Origin: Cyclobacteriaceae bacterium
Lineage (GTDB): Bacteria > Bacteroidota > Bacteroidia > Cytophagales > Cyclobacteriaceae
DNA: 64,000 bases
Assembly (NCBI GenBank): GCA_019638395.1
Contig: JAHBTX010000002.1
Span: 62,001-126,000 of the forward strand
Direction: 5' to 3'
Part shown: piece by piece, positions 17,200 to 26,739 of the stretch
How the letters are laid out: every line of letters begins with the position of its first letter
Position numbering within the stretch: the first letter of the stretch is position 1
Program-made: the position numbers and the translations under genes
Notes under the pieces: model-generated
Databases searched by the model: none
What the model was told of the DNA's origin: nothing
Seen by the model: the letters and a program-made list of their open reading frames with translations, nothing else

Positions 17200-17207
17200 T
17201 GCGCTGT

Positions 17208-17215
17208 CAAATGTA
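17208..17215 (-). promoter_or_regulatory. -7 element TACATTTG of the HYC_CC_PP gene
   Basis: On the minus strand TACATTTG matches the Bacteroidota -7 consensus TAnnTTTG, 8 bases before the ATG at 17199. No clear TTG -33 element is seen at the usual distance, so an activator may be needed. Confidence 0.5.
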
Positions 17216-17347
17216 ACGGATTTTTATTGGATTTGGGTTTATATATTTATGGTAAGGGTTTACATAATTCCATTGAATATGGAGGTAACAGTTAAAAAAA
17301 ATCGCCCTATTCGAGTAATTATCTTCATTCAAACAGTAATTTAAAGG

Positions 17348-19351
17348 TTAACTGAATTTTATTTGCTGAATCCTCACGGCATTCAGAATTGCCAATAATG
17401 CCACTCCAACATCGGCAAACACAGCCTCCCACATGGTTGCCAACCCTCCCGCTCCGAGAATAAGTACAACTGCCTTTACTGCAAAGGCCAGACTTATGTT
17501 CTGCCATACAATCTGTTTGGTCTTTTTGCCGATGTTAATTGCCATTGGGATTTTTGAAGGTTTATCGTCTTGTATAACCACATCCGCAGTTTCTATGGTG
17601 GCATCACTTCCCAAGCCACCCATGGCAATGCCCACATCACTAAGTGCAACAACGGGGGCATCGTTTACGCCATCGCCTGTAAAGGCCACGGTACCACCTG
17701 TAGCTTTTATCTCTTTTACTTTTTTCACTTTATCTTCCGGCAGTAAGTCGCCAAAGGCGTTGTCAATACCCAGTTTTTCTGCCACAACTTTTACGACAGA
17801 GCTTTTGTCGCCACTGAGCATGGTGGTTTTCACATTAAGTTGATGCAGCGCTTTTATGGCCGATGCTGCATCTTCTTTTATTTCATCGGCAATCGTAATG
17901 TAGCCTGCAAATTTCTTGTCATAGCCAATGGCTATAACCGTGTAAACAATAGAAGCGAGATCTATATCATAGGCAATAGAGAATTTGTCCATCAGCTTAA
18001 AATTACCTGCCAACAACTCTTTGCCACCGATTATTGCGCGCAATCCATGACCTGCAATTTCTTCTACATTGGTTATTTCTATTGAACTGTCTACGGGGCC
18101 TGCATATTCATGTATTGCGGTTGCCACGGGATGCGTACTCTTACTTTCCAGCGCATTTACCTGACGTAGCACTTCGGCCTTATCGAAATTTTGCTTGATC
18201 ACTACCTCTTGCACCTTAAAAACACCTTTGGTTAGTGTTCCGGTTTTATCCATCACAACGTTTTGGATACCTGCCATGATCTCAAGAAAATTACTTCCCT
18301 TAAACAAGATTCCATTTTTGGAGGCCGCACCAATACCACCGAAATAGCCAAGCGGAATGGAGATCACCAACGCACACGGACAAGAGATTACCAAAAATAT
18401 CAAGGCACGATACAGCCAATCGCGAAATATATAGTCATTGACTGCGAAGTAAGGAATGATAATGATGAGGATGGCTAATGCTACTACTGCGGGAGTATAA
18501 TATCGTGCAAACTTACGGATGAATAATTCGGTAGGAGCTTTTTGCGAGGCCGCGTTCTGCACCATGTCAAGGATTTTGGAAAGCTTACTGTCCGTGTAGG
18601 CTGTAGTTACTTTCACCAAGGCCACCGTGTTTAAGTTGAGCATACCAGCTAACACAATATCGCCTTTGTTTTTTGTATCGGGTGTGCTTTCCCCGGTAAG
18701 GGCAGCGGTGTTGAATGATGCGGTTTCCGAAAGAAGTTCGCCATCCAGCCCCAGTTTTTCTCCAGGTTTTAATTGGAGCACCGAACCGATACTGGCTTTT
18801 TCTGCTTTGATTGTTTTGGTTCGATTGTTCTCTACGACAGTTACCTCATCTGGTCGCTGATCAAGCAGACTTTTAATATTCAGTTTGGCACGTTTGACAG
18901 CAAGTGTTTGAAAAACCTCACCAATAGCATAGAACAACATCACTGCTACTCCTTCCGGAAATTCACCAATTGAGAAAGCGCCTATTGTGGCGATGCTCAT
19001 CAATAAAAATTCAGTGAAGAACTCACCTTTTACAATAGCCTTGAATGCATCGTTCAAGACCGGGAACCCGACAGGAATGTAAGCGGCAACATACCATAAA
19101 ACCCTAAGCCATCCTGTAAAGAATGGAGCGGTGATATAGTTGTCCATAGCAATTGCAGAAAGAAGCAATGCGAGACTTATGATCGGAGACCGAAACATTT
19201 TCAGGTTGCTCTCACCTGATGCATCATGTTGGTGCCCATCATCTTCTGTATACTTTTCTGCTTTGGCATTTATTTTGTCTTCCAGCGTACAGCAGGTCAT
19301 GTGGCCATGCTCATCGTAGGTGTGCTTATGGTTGGAATCTGTGTTTATCAT
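17348..19351 (-). CDS. P1B-type ATPase, Zn/Cd/Pb exporter class (ZntA/CadA-like)
   Basis: A 667-aa heavy-metal P-type ATPase. The N-terminus has no HMA fold but is His/Cys-rich (HKHTYDEHGHMTCCTLE, then DDGHQHD), a variant metal site. Core motifs: TGES actuator, SCPCALVISIPLGYF in TM6, DKTGTLTKG phosphorylation site, a HP motif in STHPVATAI, and GDGVNDAPVVALSDVGIAMG. The last membrane helix ends DVGVALLAILNAVRIQ, with the Asp typical of the Zn/Cd class. It overlaps the DUF3703 gene by 4 bp and closes the czc operon. Zn/Cd specificity is inferred from motifs. Confidence 0.93.
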   Translation of the reverse strand: MINTDSNHKHTYDEHGHMTCCTLEDKINAKAEKYTEDDGHQHDASGESNLKMFRSPIISLALLLSAIAMDNYITAPFFTGWLRVLWYVAAYIPVGFPVLNDAFKAIVKGEFFTEFLLMSIATIGAFSIGEFPEGVAVMLFYAIGEVFQTLAVKRAKLNIKSLLDQRPDEVTVVENNRTKTIKAEKASIGSVLQLKPGEKLGLDGELLSETASFNTAALTGESTPDTKNKGDIVLAGMLNLNTVALVKVTTAYTDSKLSKILDMVQNAASQKAPTELFIRKFARYYTPAVVALAILIIIIPYFAVNDYIFRDWLYRALIFLVISCPCALVISIPLGYFGGIGAASKNGILFKGSNFLEIMAGIQNVVMDKTGTLTKGVFKVQEVVIKQNFDKAEVLRQVNALESKSTHPVATAIHEYAGPVDSSIEITNVEEIAGHGLRAIIGGKELLAGNFKLMDKFSIAYDIDLASIVYTVIAIGYDKKFAGYITIADEIKEDAASAIKALHQLNVKTTMLSGDKSSVVKVVAEKLGIDNAFGDLLPEDKVKKVKEIKATGGTVAFTGDGVNDAPVVALSDVGIAMGGLGSDATIETADVVIQDDKPSKIPMAINIGKKTKQIVWQNISLAFAVKAVVLILGAGGLATMWEAVFADVGVALLAILNAVRIQQIKFS

Positions 19352-19722
19352 TGCGTGTCTCTGTAAGGTTTCAGTATTTCGGCAAGGTCATTTGGTATTT
19401 CCATTGGTTGTAGCGGAGGTACATTTGCTCCTCCCGTATTGCCAACGGGAATATTCCCCACAAATGACTTCACTCCACCAATTAGCAATCTTGGTATTTG
19501 TCCGAAAATTTCCCCGGTGTCTTTTATGGATATGCCAAACTTCAGCATGATCCAATGGACATGAGAATGTTCGTGCGGCCAGGGCTGACCAAGAATGTGC
19601 GCACGCTCCAAATGTCGCCATGCTACTTGAAGGTTTCCTTTGTCAAGCTCAGTTTTATAAAGTTCGAGTTCTTTGCGGTAATGAATCTTCAAACCGTCAG
19701 GCATGTTCCAGTAGAGTTTCAT
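19348..19722 (-). CDS. DUF3703 family protein
   Basis: A 124-aa soluble protein of DUF3703. The family pattern is seen in AWRHLERAHILGQPWPHEHSHVHWIMLKFG, quoted in parts: HLERAHILGQ, WPHEHSHVHW. The His cluster could bind metal. These proteins commonly accompany Czc/Cad systems but have no known activity. It starts 9 bp after the CzcB gene and overlaps the ATPase gene by 4 bp (ATGA), so all are co-translated. Confidence 0.85.
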   Translation of the reverse strand: MKLYWNMPDGLKIHYRKELELYKTELDKGNLQVAWRHLERAHILGQPWPHEHSHVHWIMLKFGISIKDTGEIFGQIPRLLIGGVKSFVGNIPVGNTGGANVPPLQPMEIPNDLAEILKPYRDTQ

Positions 19723-19731
19723 ACGTCAAGT

Positions 19732-20955
19732 TTAATGTCCGTGTCCTTCTTCTTCGGTGTTTTTCATTTTTGAAAGAATGGTATAGGCATTCTTAACCGC
19801 AATTTGATTGGTTGCGATTTGAAAATCTGCTGGAAGAATGACTTCGGTATAACCCATTTCGCTATTGCCTATTTGAATTTCCATCATCCTGAAATGAAAT
19901 TCTTTGTCATGTTCCTTTTGATCTTCATTTTCCAACGCGGTGTGCGGTTGTTCATTCAACTGATAGAAAATATATTTCTTTCCCTGGTAGTCAATGATGG
20001 CTTTGTCAGGCAAAGCGGCAACTTCCAGTCCTCCTGTTTCTACAATCGCTTTCAGGTACATGCCGGGAAGTAAATTGGTATCTTCTTTATCAATGTGACA
20101 ATGGATGCGAATAGTTCGGTCGGGGCCTATCTCACGACCTAAGAGATAAACGGTTGCCATTCTTTCCTTCGTTTCATTGGCTAGTGTGAAGCGCACTTTC
20201 TGACCTATCTTGAGTTTAGGTGCGTCTTTCTCGAACACAGTAAGCTCCGCGTGAAGATGTTCGGTATCGACAATTTCAAAAAGGATGTCGCTTGGGTTAA
20301 CAAATTTTCCGAGGTTAACATTTACTGCTGTAACGTATCCATTTATTGTTGAGTAAAGGCTGATGGTACTTGTCATAGCGCCACCTTCCAAGGCTGCAAG
20401 GTCAATGTTTATTACCTTTAGTTTCGCACGAAGACCATTCACTTTTGCCTGCCAACTTACAAATGATGTTTTAGCCTGCTGCAAAGTCTTTTGTGCGTTG
20501 ACGTTCTCTTTGGCCAATTCCAGTTGTCTGTCGTAGTCGGCTTTTGAAAACTCAAATTGGTTCTTTGCTTCAATATAATCTTGCTGCAATTGAATGAAAT
20601 CAAGGTTTTCTATTGTGGCAATTACCTGGCCCTTAGTTACCCTTGAACCCTGAAGCAAAGGTGTTGTTTTTAAAAACCCACCAAGTGGTACTGAAACACT
20701 TAGCATTTGCTGAGGTGGCACATCCAGTTTGCCGTTTACTTTAATAGTGCCGCTGATTTGTTTGTTTTCTACTTTCCCCAATTCAATCCCCGCTGTTTTA
20801 TATTGCTCGGAAGTGAACTCTACGGTATTTTCTTCTTCCGCGTGGTGATCCTCTGTTACCGCTTCTTCTGCTGCTGTTTTGCTTCCACACGAGATAATCA
20901 ATGCTGATCCGATAAAAGCAAAAAGTATGAGACTTATTTTATGTATGTTGTTCAT
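19732..20955 (-). CDS. CzcB-like RND periplasmic adaptor
   Basis: A 407-aa lipoprotein. The ATG at 20955 gives MNNIHKISLILFAFIGSALIISCGSK with lipobox Cys23; the longer frame to 21015 overlaps the upstream gene and adds no signal. After a His/Glu stretch (EDHHAEEENTVEF) come a lipoyl half, an alpha hairpin with ENVNAQKTLQQAKTSF, the second lipoyl half, a beta-barrel (VRFTLANETKERMATVYLLG) and a membrane-proximal domain. The C-terminus EEEGHGH is His-rich. It lacks the N-terminal CPMHP domain of the copper adaptors, matching a divalent-cation pump. Confidence 0.92.
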   Translation of the reverse strand: MNNIHKISLILFAFIGSALIISCGSKTAAEEAVTEDHHAEEENTVEFTSEQYKTAGIELGKVENKQISGTIKVNGKLDVPPQQMLSVSVPLGGFLKTTPLLQGSRVTKGQVIATIENLDFIQLQQDYIEAKNQFEFSKADYDRQLELAKENVNAQKTLQQAKTSFVSWQAKVNGLRAKLKVINIDLAALEGGAMTSTISLYSTINGYVTAVNVNLGKFVNPSDILFEIVDTEHLHAELTVFEKDAPKLKIGQKVRFTLANETKERMATVYLLGREIGPDRTIRIHCHIDKEDTNLLPGMYLKAIVETGGLEVAALPDKAIIDYQGKKYIFYQLNEQPHTALENEDQKEHDKEFHFRMMEIQIGNSEMGYTEVILPADFQIATNQIAVKNAYTILSKMKNTEEEGHGH

Positions 20956-20962
20956 GGCTATT

Positions 20963-22198
20963 CTATTTAAGTCCTGATAAAAATTCGATGTAAATAATAC
21001 TTTGATTGTAATCATTCAAGGTTTGCAAATGACCTTCTTTAATGCTGATCGCATTGCGTACGCCAAGAAGGTAAACAGCGTAATCAATTTCCCCAGCCCG
21101 AAAACCAATTTGTGATTGCTTCAGTATGAGGTCTGCATTTGGCAAAGCGGATGCGCGATAGTAGTCGAGGCTGTTTTTATTTTTCGTGTATTGCTCAGCG
21201 GCTTGTTGCAATTGCCCAAGCAGATTGGTTTGAAAGTATTGATAGCTACTTTGCGCCTGTTGTTTCTTATATTCTGCAGCTTTCACTCTGCCTTGATAAG
21301 GGGCAAACCAAAGTGGTATTGAAATGCCTAGTTGAATACCGGAGAACCGATCTCCACTTGTGGCCATTTTTCCTGATCCAGTTTCGGTATCCACAGTGCC
21401 AATCAATGTCTGATTGAAGTATCCCACCAAAAGATCAGGAGCAAAATTGGCAGATTCAACCTTCTTCTGATGCTTTGCTACTTCTACCTGTTGGCGCATA
21501 TAGGCCAATGATGGATTGGCGGCAAGGGCAGTAGTGTCGGGTGATTCCTTGAATAAAAGAGCAGTCAGCGGGCTTTCAGAAATCTCAGGAAGCACATCAC
21601 TATTTAACAACGTTCTTAACTGCGTACGAAGTATTGTACTATTGGCTTCATTTTGACGAAGCTGGTTCTTGACGTCATTGCGTTGTGTTTCTGCTGTTGT
21701 CTGTTCAAGCAAATTTGTTTCCCCTGTTTTGTAGCGAAGGGATGCTGATTTAAGAAATCCTTCATAGATGCTGTCTTGCTGAAGTAAGAGATTGTGCCTT
21801 GCTTGGACAAAAGCTAATTGATAGTAAATTTGTTTTACCTGATATACCAATTCATTTTCGGTTGAGGCCTTCCTTAGTTCGGAAGAAGCAATCAAAGAAC
21901 GATTAAGTGCACCCTGACTTCCGAGGGCTGCAAAGGGGATGCTTTGCGAAATTGTGAAGTTGTTGTCTTTCTTCGAATAGCTATTGTATTGACCGTACAC
22001 CAAAGAGACATTTGTTTTTGGCAGGTCAAAAGATGTTTTCTTAAATTGTCTTTGCGACTGCACATCATAGTGGGCTGCCTTTATCCCCGAATTATTTTTC
22101 AAGGCAAGGTCAACCGCTTGGTCAATAGTAATTTTGCCTGATTGACTAAAGCCCACAAGAGAGGAAATCGTTAATAAGGCTGTGATTATCTTTTTCAT
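20963..22198 (-). CDS. CzcC-like outer-membrane factor (TolC family)
   Basis: A 411-aa TolC-family channel with signal peptide MKKIITALLTISSLVGFSQS. OEP repeats are visible with coiled-coil helices such as LVYQVKQIYYQLAFVQARHNLLLQQ and NLLGQLQQAAEQYTKNKNSL (shown shortened: YQVKQIYYQLAFVQ, LLGQLQQAAEQYTKN). It overlaps the CzcA gene by 4 bp and precedes CzcB by 7 bp. Completes the tripartite Zn/Cd/Co efflux complex. Confidence 0.9.
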   Translation of the reverse strand: MKKIITALLTISSLVGFSQSGKITIDQAVDLALKNNSGIKAAHYDVQSQRQFKKTSFDLPKTNVSLVYGQYNSYSKKDNNFTISQSIPFAALGSQGALNRSLIASSELRKASTENELVYQVKQIYYQLAFVQARHNLLLQQDSIYEGFLKSASLRYKTGETNLLEQTTAETQRNDVKNQLRQNEANSTILRTQLRTLLNSDVLPEISESPLTALLFKESPDTTALAANPSLAYMRQQVEVAKHQKKVESANFAPDLLVGYFNQTLIGTVDTETGSGKMATSGDRFSGIQLGISIPLWFAPYQGRVKAAEYKKQQAQSSYQYFQTNLLGQLQQAAEQYTKNKNSLDYYRASALPNADLILKQSQIGFRAGEIDYAVYLLGVRNAISIKEGHLQTLNDYNQSIIYIEFLSGLK

Positions 22199-25100
22199 AA
22201 CGATGATTCGTTTAATTTTTTAGTACCAATCTTTTCAAAGTAGATGTAGAGGCAAGGCAGGACAATCAAAGTAAGTAGTGTTGAGCTTATCAAGCCGCCA
22301 ATCACTACAGTAGCCAAAGGTTTTTGCACTTCCGCACCTGCGCTTGTTGCCAACGCCATGGGTAAAAATCCAAGTGAAGCCACTGCTGCTGTCATCAATA
22401 CCGGACGAAGTCTGACTTGTGCTGCTTTTAAGACAATATCATTTAGAACAGTCATTCCCTCTTTTTTCAAGCGATTAAATTCTCCAATCAAAACAATTCC
22501 ATTCAACACAGCTACTCCAAACAAAGCAATGAACCCGATGCCTGCCGAAATACTAAAAGGCATACCACGCAGCAACAAAGCAAACACACCACCTATTGCC
22601 GACATTGGAATGGCGGTGAAGATTAGCAGAGATTGTTTTACGGATTGGAACGTGAAGAATAATAACAGAAAGATGAGCAATAGAGCTACGGGCACTGCAA
22701 TAGCTAAACGTGCCTGTGCTTTTTCGAGATTTTCGAACTGACCACCATAGGTAGGATAGTATCCCGGAGGGAAATCAATTTTCACTTCAATCTTTTGTTG
22801 AATTTCTTTGACAATGCTCGCCACGTCTCTACCTGCCACATTGAATCCAATAATTATTCTTCGCTTGGCATCTTCTCGCTGAACCTGATTTGGACCAATT
22901 TTGAATTCAACTTCCGCTAATTGCTTTAGTGGAATTTGTTCGCCCTTTGGAGAAGTAACAAAAAGGTTGCGAACATCTTCAATACTTTGACGATTTTGAG
23001 TAGCCAATCGAACTGTAAGATCATAACGCTTTTCTCCTTCGTAAACTATTCCTGCGGCTTGTCCTGCAAAGGCAGCGTTAATTGTCTGGTTAATTGTTTC
23101 TATAGCCAATCCATATTTGGCTACTTCATCGCGATCGATATTGATTACAATTTGAGGAAGTCCCGTTACTTCTTCCACATATAAGCCGCGCGTACCTTCG
23201 ACCGTGTTCACGATACTTCCAATCTGCTCAGAGAGATCCGTAAGAACACTTAGGTCTTCACCAAATATTTTTATGGCTACATCTTGACGCACTCCCGTCA
23301 TTAACTCATTGAAACGCATTTGGATCGGCTGTTGAAAACCATAGGTAACTCCGGCCACTACTTCGAGTTCTTCTGCCATCTTTTCTGCCAGCTCCTCACG
23401 TCCATGAGCTTTTGTCCATTCACTCTTATCTTTTAGAATGATCATGAGGTCGAAAGCTTCAATCGGCATGGGGTCTGTCGGAATTTCTGAGGAGCCAATT
23501 TTAGCCACCACTTCTTTTACTTCGTCTGGAAATTCGCGAAGGATTACATCAGCACTTTTGCTGGCGGCATCTATTGTGTATGACAAACTGCTCCCTGTGA
23601 GTACGCGTGTCTCTACTGCAAAGTCGCCTTCTTCCAGCGTTGGCAAAAACTCTCCACCCATATTCATAAACGTGATGAGACTTGTCAGAAATAAAATAAC
23701 CGATGATGCAATCACGATCATCTTATGTTTTAAAACGCCATGCATGACAGGCGTGTATAAACGATGGAAGAAATCCATCATCCGATCTGATAAATTTCTT
23801 TTGTGTTGAGGGTTCTTACTTAAGCAAAGAGCAGACATCATGGGCACATAGGTAAGTGACAAAACAAATGCGCCAAGGATGGCAAACGCAACAGTCTGTG
23901 CCATCGGTTTGAACATCTTGCCTTCGACACCCACCAATGCCAGGATAGGCAGGTAAACAATCAAGATGATAATTTCACCAAAGGCTGCTGATGTTCTTAT
24001 CTTAGATGCAGACTCATACACTTCTAAGTCCATTTCTTCCTGCGTTAGCCGGACGGATCTGCGTAGCCCCAGATGGTGCATGGTGGCTTCTACGATAATT
24101 ACCGCACCATCTACAATCAAACCAAAGTCAATTGCACCTAAACTCATCAGGTTACCGGAAACGCCAAAGACATGCATTAGCGAAACTGCAAACAGCATGG
24201 CTAAAGGAATGACAGAAGCTACTATTAACCCAGCCCTGAGATTACCGAGGAATAAGACTAATATCAGGATTACAATTAGTGCTCCTTCAATCAGGTTTTT
24301 TTCCACCGTTCCAATGGCACGGCTCACCAATTGACTTCTGTCCAGAAAGGCTTCAATTTCAAGTCCTTCGGGAAGTGTCTTTTCAATTTGCTTGATGCGT
24401 TCCTTTACCCGGTTAACCACTGCGCTTGAGTTCTCGCCTTTTAACATGAGTACGATCGCACCAACCACTTCTCCTTCACGATTATAGGTCATGGCACCAA
24501 AACGGTTTGCGTGACCAAAACCAACCGATCCAACATCGCGAATGAGTACCGGGATTCCAGTGCTTGTGTTTTTTACTACAATCTTTCCTATATCATCAGT
24601 TGAATTGATCAAACCTTCACTTCGGATGAACCATGCGTTGGGTTTTTTGTCAATGTATGCCCCTCCTGTATTTTGATTATTTCTCTCCAGTGCGGAGAAT
24701 ATTTCTGCTATGCTTAAATTTTGACTGTGCAGTTTATCCGGATCAAGTGCAATTTCATATTGCTTTAAATAGCCACCGAAACTGGCAACATCAGCCACTC
24801 CAACGGTTCCAAGTAATTGTCTTCTTACAATCCAATCTTGAATGCTACGCAACTCCATTGCGTCAAACTTTTCTTCAAATCCCTTTTTCGGATGTATGAT
24901 GTACTGATAGATTTCCCCAAGGCCTGTTGTTACAGGTGCTAATTCAGGAGAGCCAACACCGGGAGGGATAAGTTTTGTCGCCAATGAGAGTCTTTCGCTG
25001 ACTTGCTGACGTGCCCAATACACATCTACATTATCGTGAAAAACAATCGTTACTACGGAAAGACCAAATCGTGAAAAGCTTCGAATCTCTTCTATATCTG

Positions 25101-25329
25101 GAATAGTTGCCATTGTTTGCTCTACTGGAAACGTGACAAGCCGCTCAATATCCAAAGCGGACTGTGAGGGTGCTACCGTTATAATCTGAACCTGGTTATT
25201 TGTAATATCAGGAACAGCGTCTATGGGGAGTTGAGTTATTGAATAACCACCCCAAACAATCAAGGCAAGTGTAAACAAGCCGATGATCAATTTGTTGTGT
25301 ATCGAATAGTGAATGATTTTATCTAACAT
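22195..25329 (-). CDS. czcA: CzcA-type heavy-metal RND pump
   Basis: A full-length 1044-aa HME-RND transporter. It begins MLDKIIHYSIHNKLIIGLFT, with DAVPDITNNQVQIITVAPSQ in the porter domain. The TM4 signature is DFGLIVDGAVIIVEA, the divalent-cation type that contains an Asp before the Gly, unlike the copper pump upstream. TM5 region PILALVGVEGKMFKPMAQTV and the C-terminal GFLPMALATSAGAEVQKPLATVVIGG are normal. Proton-driven export of Zn, Cd or Co through CzcB and CzcC. It is preceded by a 51-aa membrane protein and a DUF6660 gene. Confidence 0.93.
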   Translation of the reverse strand: MLDKIIHYSIHNKLIIGLFTLALIVWGGYSITQLPIDAVPDITNNQVQIITVAPSQSALDIERLVTFPVEQTMATIPDIEEIRSFSRFGLSVVTIVFHDNVDVYWARQQVSERLSLATKLIPPGVGSPELAPVTTGLGEIYQYIIHPKKGFEEKFDAMELRSIQDWIVRRQLLGTVGVADVASFGGYLKQYEIALDPDKLHSQNLSIAEIFSALERNNQNTGGAYIDKKPNAWFIRSEGLINSTDDIGKIVVKNTSTGIPVLIRDVGSVGFGHANRFGAMTYNREGEVVGAIVLMLKGENSSAVVNRVKERIKQIEKTLPEGLEIEAFLDRSQLVSRAIGTVEKNLIEGALIVILILVLFLGNLRAGLIVASVIPLAMLFAVSLMHVFGVSGNLMSLGAIDFGLIVDGAVIIVEATMHHLGLRRSVRLTQEEMDLEVYESASKIRTSAAFGEIIILIVYLPILALVGVEGKMFKPMAQTVAFAILGAFVLSLTYVPMMSALCLSKNPQHKRNLSDRMMDFFHRLYTPVMHGVLKHKMIVIASSVILFLTSLITFMNMGGEFLPTLEEGDFAVETRVLTGSSLSYTIDAASKSADVILREFPDEVKEVVAKIGSSEIPTDPMPIEAFDLMIILKDKSEWTKAHGREELAEKMAEELEVVAGVTYGFQQPIQMRFNELMTGVRQDVAIKIFGEDLSVLTDLSEQIGSIVNTVEGTRGLYVEEVTGLPQIVINIDRDEVAKYGLAIETINQTINAAFAGQAAGIVYEGEKRYDLTVRLATQNRQSIEDVRNLFVTSPKGEQIPLKQLAEVEFKIGPNQVQREDAKRRIIIGFNVAGRDVASIVKEIQQKIEVKIDFPPGYYPTYGGQFENLEKAQARLAIAVPVALLLIFLLLFFTFQSVKQSLLIFTAIPMSAIGGVFALLLRGMPFSISAGIGFIALFGVAVLNGIVLIGEFNRLKKEGMTVLNDIVLKAAQVRLRPVLMTAAVASLGFLPMALATSAGAEVQKPLATVVIGGLISSTLLTLIVLPCLYIYFEKIGTKKLNESSL

Positions 25330-25334
25330 ATAAG

Positions 25335-25490
25335 TCAGTGATTAAAATTTAAAGTGGGAAGGACCATTACGATGAACAACACGAAAAGGGTGATGAGGCC
25401 AAGGAGAATCCACAACGAGTAGCGGATAATCTTTGAGGCAACGCTTTTCTTGTTCTTCAGTTTTTTCTTTTTCTGTTTGTGATTTTTCAT
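25335..25490 (-). CDS. Small Lys-rich membrane protein (51 aa)
   Basis: The frame runs from ATG at 25490 to TGA at 25335, 5 bp before the czcA start. The product starts MKNHKQKKKKLKNKKS, with 10 Lys among the first 16 residues, followed by one transmembrane helix (SLWILLGLITLFVLFIVMVL). The position directly upstream of czcA and the strong positive-inside charge suggest a small pump accessory subunit, by analogy with small RND-associated peptides. No family is recognised. Confidence 0.6.
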   Translation of the reverse strand: MKNHKQKKKKLKNKKSVASKIIRYSLWILLGLITLFVLFIVMVLPTLNFNH

Positions 25491-25527
25491 GATAAGCCCT
25501 AACTATCTTAGCGGAAACAAATAGTTT

Positions 25528-25557
25528 GTCTCAGAAAGAAGCTTTCGTCATAGAGAC
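25528..25557. other. Hairpin between DUF6660 and the czc operon
   Basis: Outer stem GTCTC (25528-25532)/GAGAC (25553-25557) encloses an inner stem GAAAG (25534-25538)/CTTTC (25542-25546). It lies in the 86-bp gap after the DUF6660 stop. Possible attenuator; short arms make this weak. Confidence 0.3.
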
Positions 25558-25576
25558 GAATAAAAAATTAAGGAGC

Positions 25577-25897
25577 TTAAATCTTGGGCGGTTGCCAGAT
25601 GGACTTTGCATTGTTAAGCAAAGGTCTTTCGAAATAGAGTGTTGCTACCTGTGTGTTGTGGATCAAATCCGAAAAGGTAATCTGTAACTGATGATTGAGC
25701 TGAATGTTTGCTGCACAACAAGCGCAAATGCAAAAGGGAGTGCATTGATCGACCTCACTACTGGTATGGTTATGGTCAGTAACAGAAACGATTGTGATGC
25801 CAGCTTTACCTTCATCCGCACACGTCTCCTTGTCACTACACGGATAAACCGATAGCGCAAGTACGTACATGGCAAAAAGAAAGTACATCACTCTCAT
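25577..25897 (-). CDS. DUF6660-type Cys-rich protein, copy 1
   Basis: A 106-aa protein starting MRVMYFLFAMYVLALSVYPC; I chose this ATG (25897) because a promoter-like sequence ends 4 bases before it. After the hydrophobic leader come Cys-rich segments (SDKETCADEG, DQCTPFCICACC), a hydrophilic strand region and the conserved C-terminus FERPLLNNAKSIWQPPKI. It is a clear paralogue of the protein at 41341-41646, sharing the YPC, CTPFC and WQPPK motifs. Both sit upstream of metal transporters. Metal binding is inferred from the cysteines. Confidence 0.75.
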   Translation of the reverse strand: MRVMYFLFAMYVLALSVYPCSDKETCADEGKAGITIVSVTDHNHTSSEVDQCTPFCICACCAANIQLNHQLQITFSDLIHNTQVATLYFERPLLNNAKSIWQPPKI

Positions 25898-25901
25898 GGC
25901 A

Positions 25902-25927
25902 CAAAAGTAAACGAAAAAACTATGCAA
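25902..25927 (-). promoter_or_regulatory. Promoter of DUF6660 copy 1 (TTG-N15-TACTTTTG)
   Basis: On the minus strand: TTG at 25927-25925, a 15-base spacer, then TACTTTTG at 25909-25902, matching TAnnTTTG. Only 4 bases separate it from the ATG, so transcription would start at or next to the start codon. The DUF6660 copy at 41341 has the same layout with the same spacings. Confidence 0.6.
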
Positions 25928-25953
25928 TAGGGTTGCAAATTGGTCGATTTTCA

Positions 25954-26733
25954 TCAGAATCTATGAACAATACTTACCATCCCCGTCTGTCCATCGTAAG
26001 TGGGAATTACCATCGTCTGGCCACCGGCTTTCTTTTTTCCCCATTTATATTGATGTGTCAGGTAAACCAGATTCGTAGATAATATTCCGATGCCTGCGCC
26101 CACCAGCACATCAGATACCCAATGTCGGTTGTTCATCACGCGCATAGCGCCAATTCCAGTTGCCACCGAATACGCCCCAATGCTGTACCAGATACTTTTA
26201 TGACCATACTCTTTCGCCATGAACGTGGCAGCAGCAAAGGCTTGAGCTGTATGGCCTGACGGGAATGATGTTGGCTGACCAGTATCAGGTCGGGGAACAG
26301 CAGTGATTCTTTTTAAAGAGTAAGTAAGTACGCCTACTATAAGTTCAGACTTAATTAATAGAGCGGTACGATTCCCAAAATTATTTTTTCCTTTCACACC
26401 CAAGGCATTCAAACCGTAGACAGCAACCATTGGCGCATATTGAAGATAATCATCGGTATGGTTGTGATATGTTGGAATCCATTCATTGCGTTCTTCTTGA
26501 ACTTCATACTTATTAATTATGTCATTATCTGTCAATGAATACAGGCCTGCAATGGTGAATAGAAGTGGAACTGCAATTGCTCTCTGAAAGGATTTTGATT
26601 TTAACAAGGTCGGCTTTGTAAATTGAAGATTATCTAAACGATAAGGTTTAAGTCTGGTATTAAACTGTGCAAAACCTGGTGCAATTGAGCGAAGGAGAAT
26701 AATGCAAAGCAGGGTGGTTTTCAGGTATTTCAT
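25954..26733 (-). CDS. PAP2-family phosphatase
   Basis: A 259-aa membrane or periplasmic phosphatase. Signal peptide to about residue 23. The three PAP2 motifs are complete: K141-R142 with R148-P149 (KRITAVPRP), PSGH at 158-161, and R198 with H204 and D208 (RVMNNRHWVSDV). Family members dephosphorylate undecaprenyl diphosphate, phosphatidate or lipid A. It is preceded by a roughly 100-base 5' leader with a large hairpin and by a copy of the direct-repeat regulatory box shared with the two-component operon, which favours an envelope role such as lipid A or C55-PP metabolism. Confidence 0.92.
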   Translation of the reverse strand: MKYLKTTLLCIILLRSIAPGFAQFNTRLKPYRLDNLQFTKPTLLKSKSFQRAIAVPLLFTIAGLYSLTDNDIINKYEVQEERNEWIPTYHNHTDDYLQYAPMVAVYGLNALGVKGKNNFGNRTALLIKSELIVGVLTYSLKRITAVPRPDTGQPTSFPSGHTAQAFAAATFMAKEYGHKSIWYSIGAYSVATGIGAMRVMNNRHWVSDVLVGAGIGILSTNLVYLTHQYKWGKKKAGGQTMVIPTYDGQTGMVSIVHRF

Positions 26734-26739
26734 AGGTAA

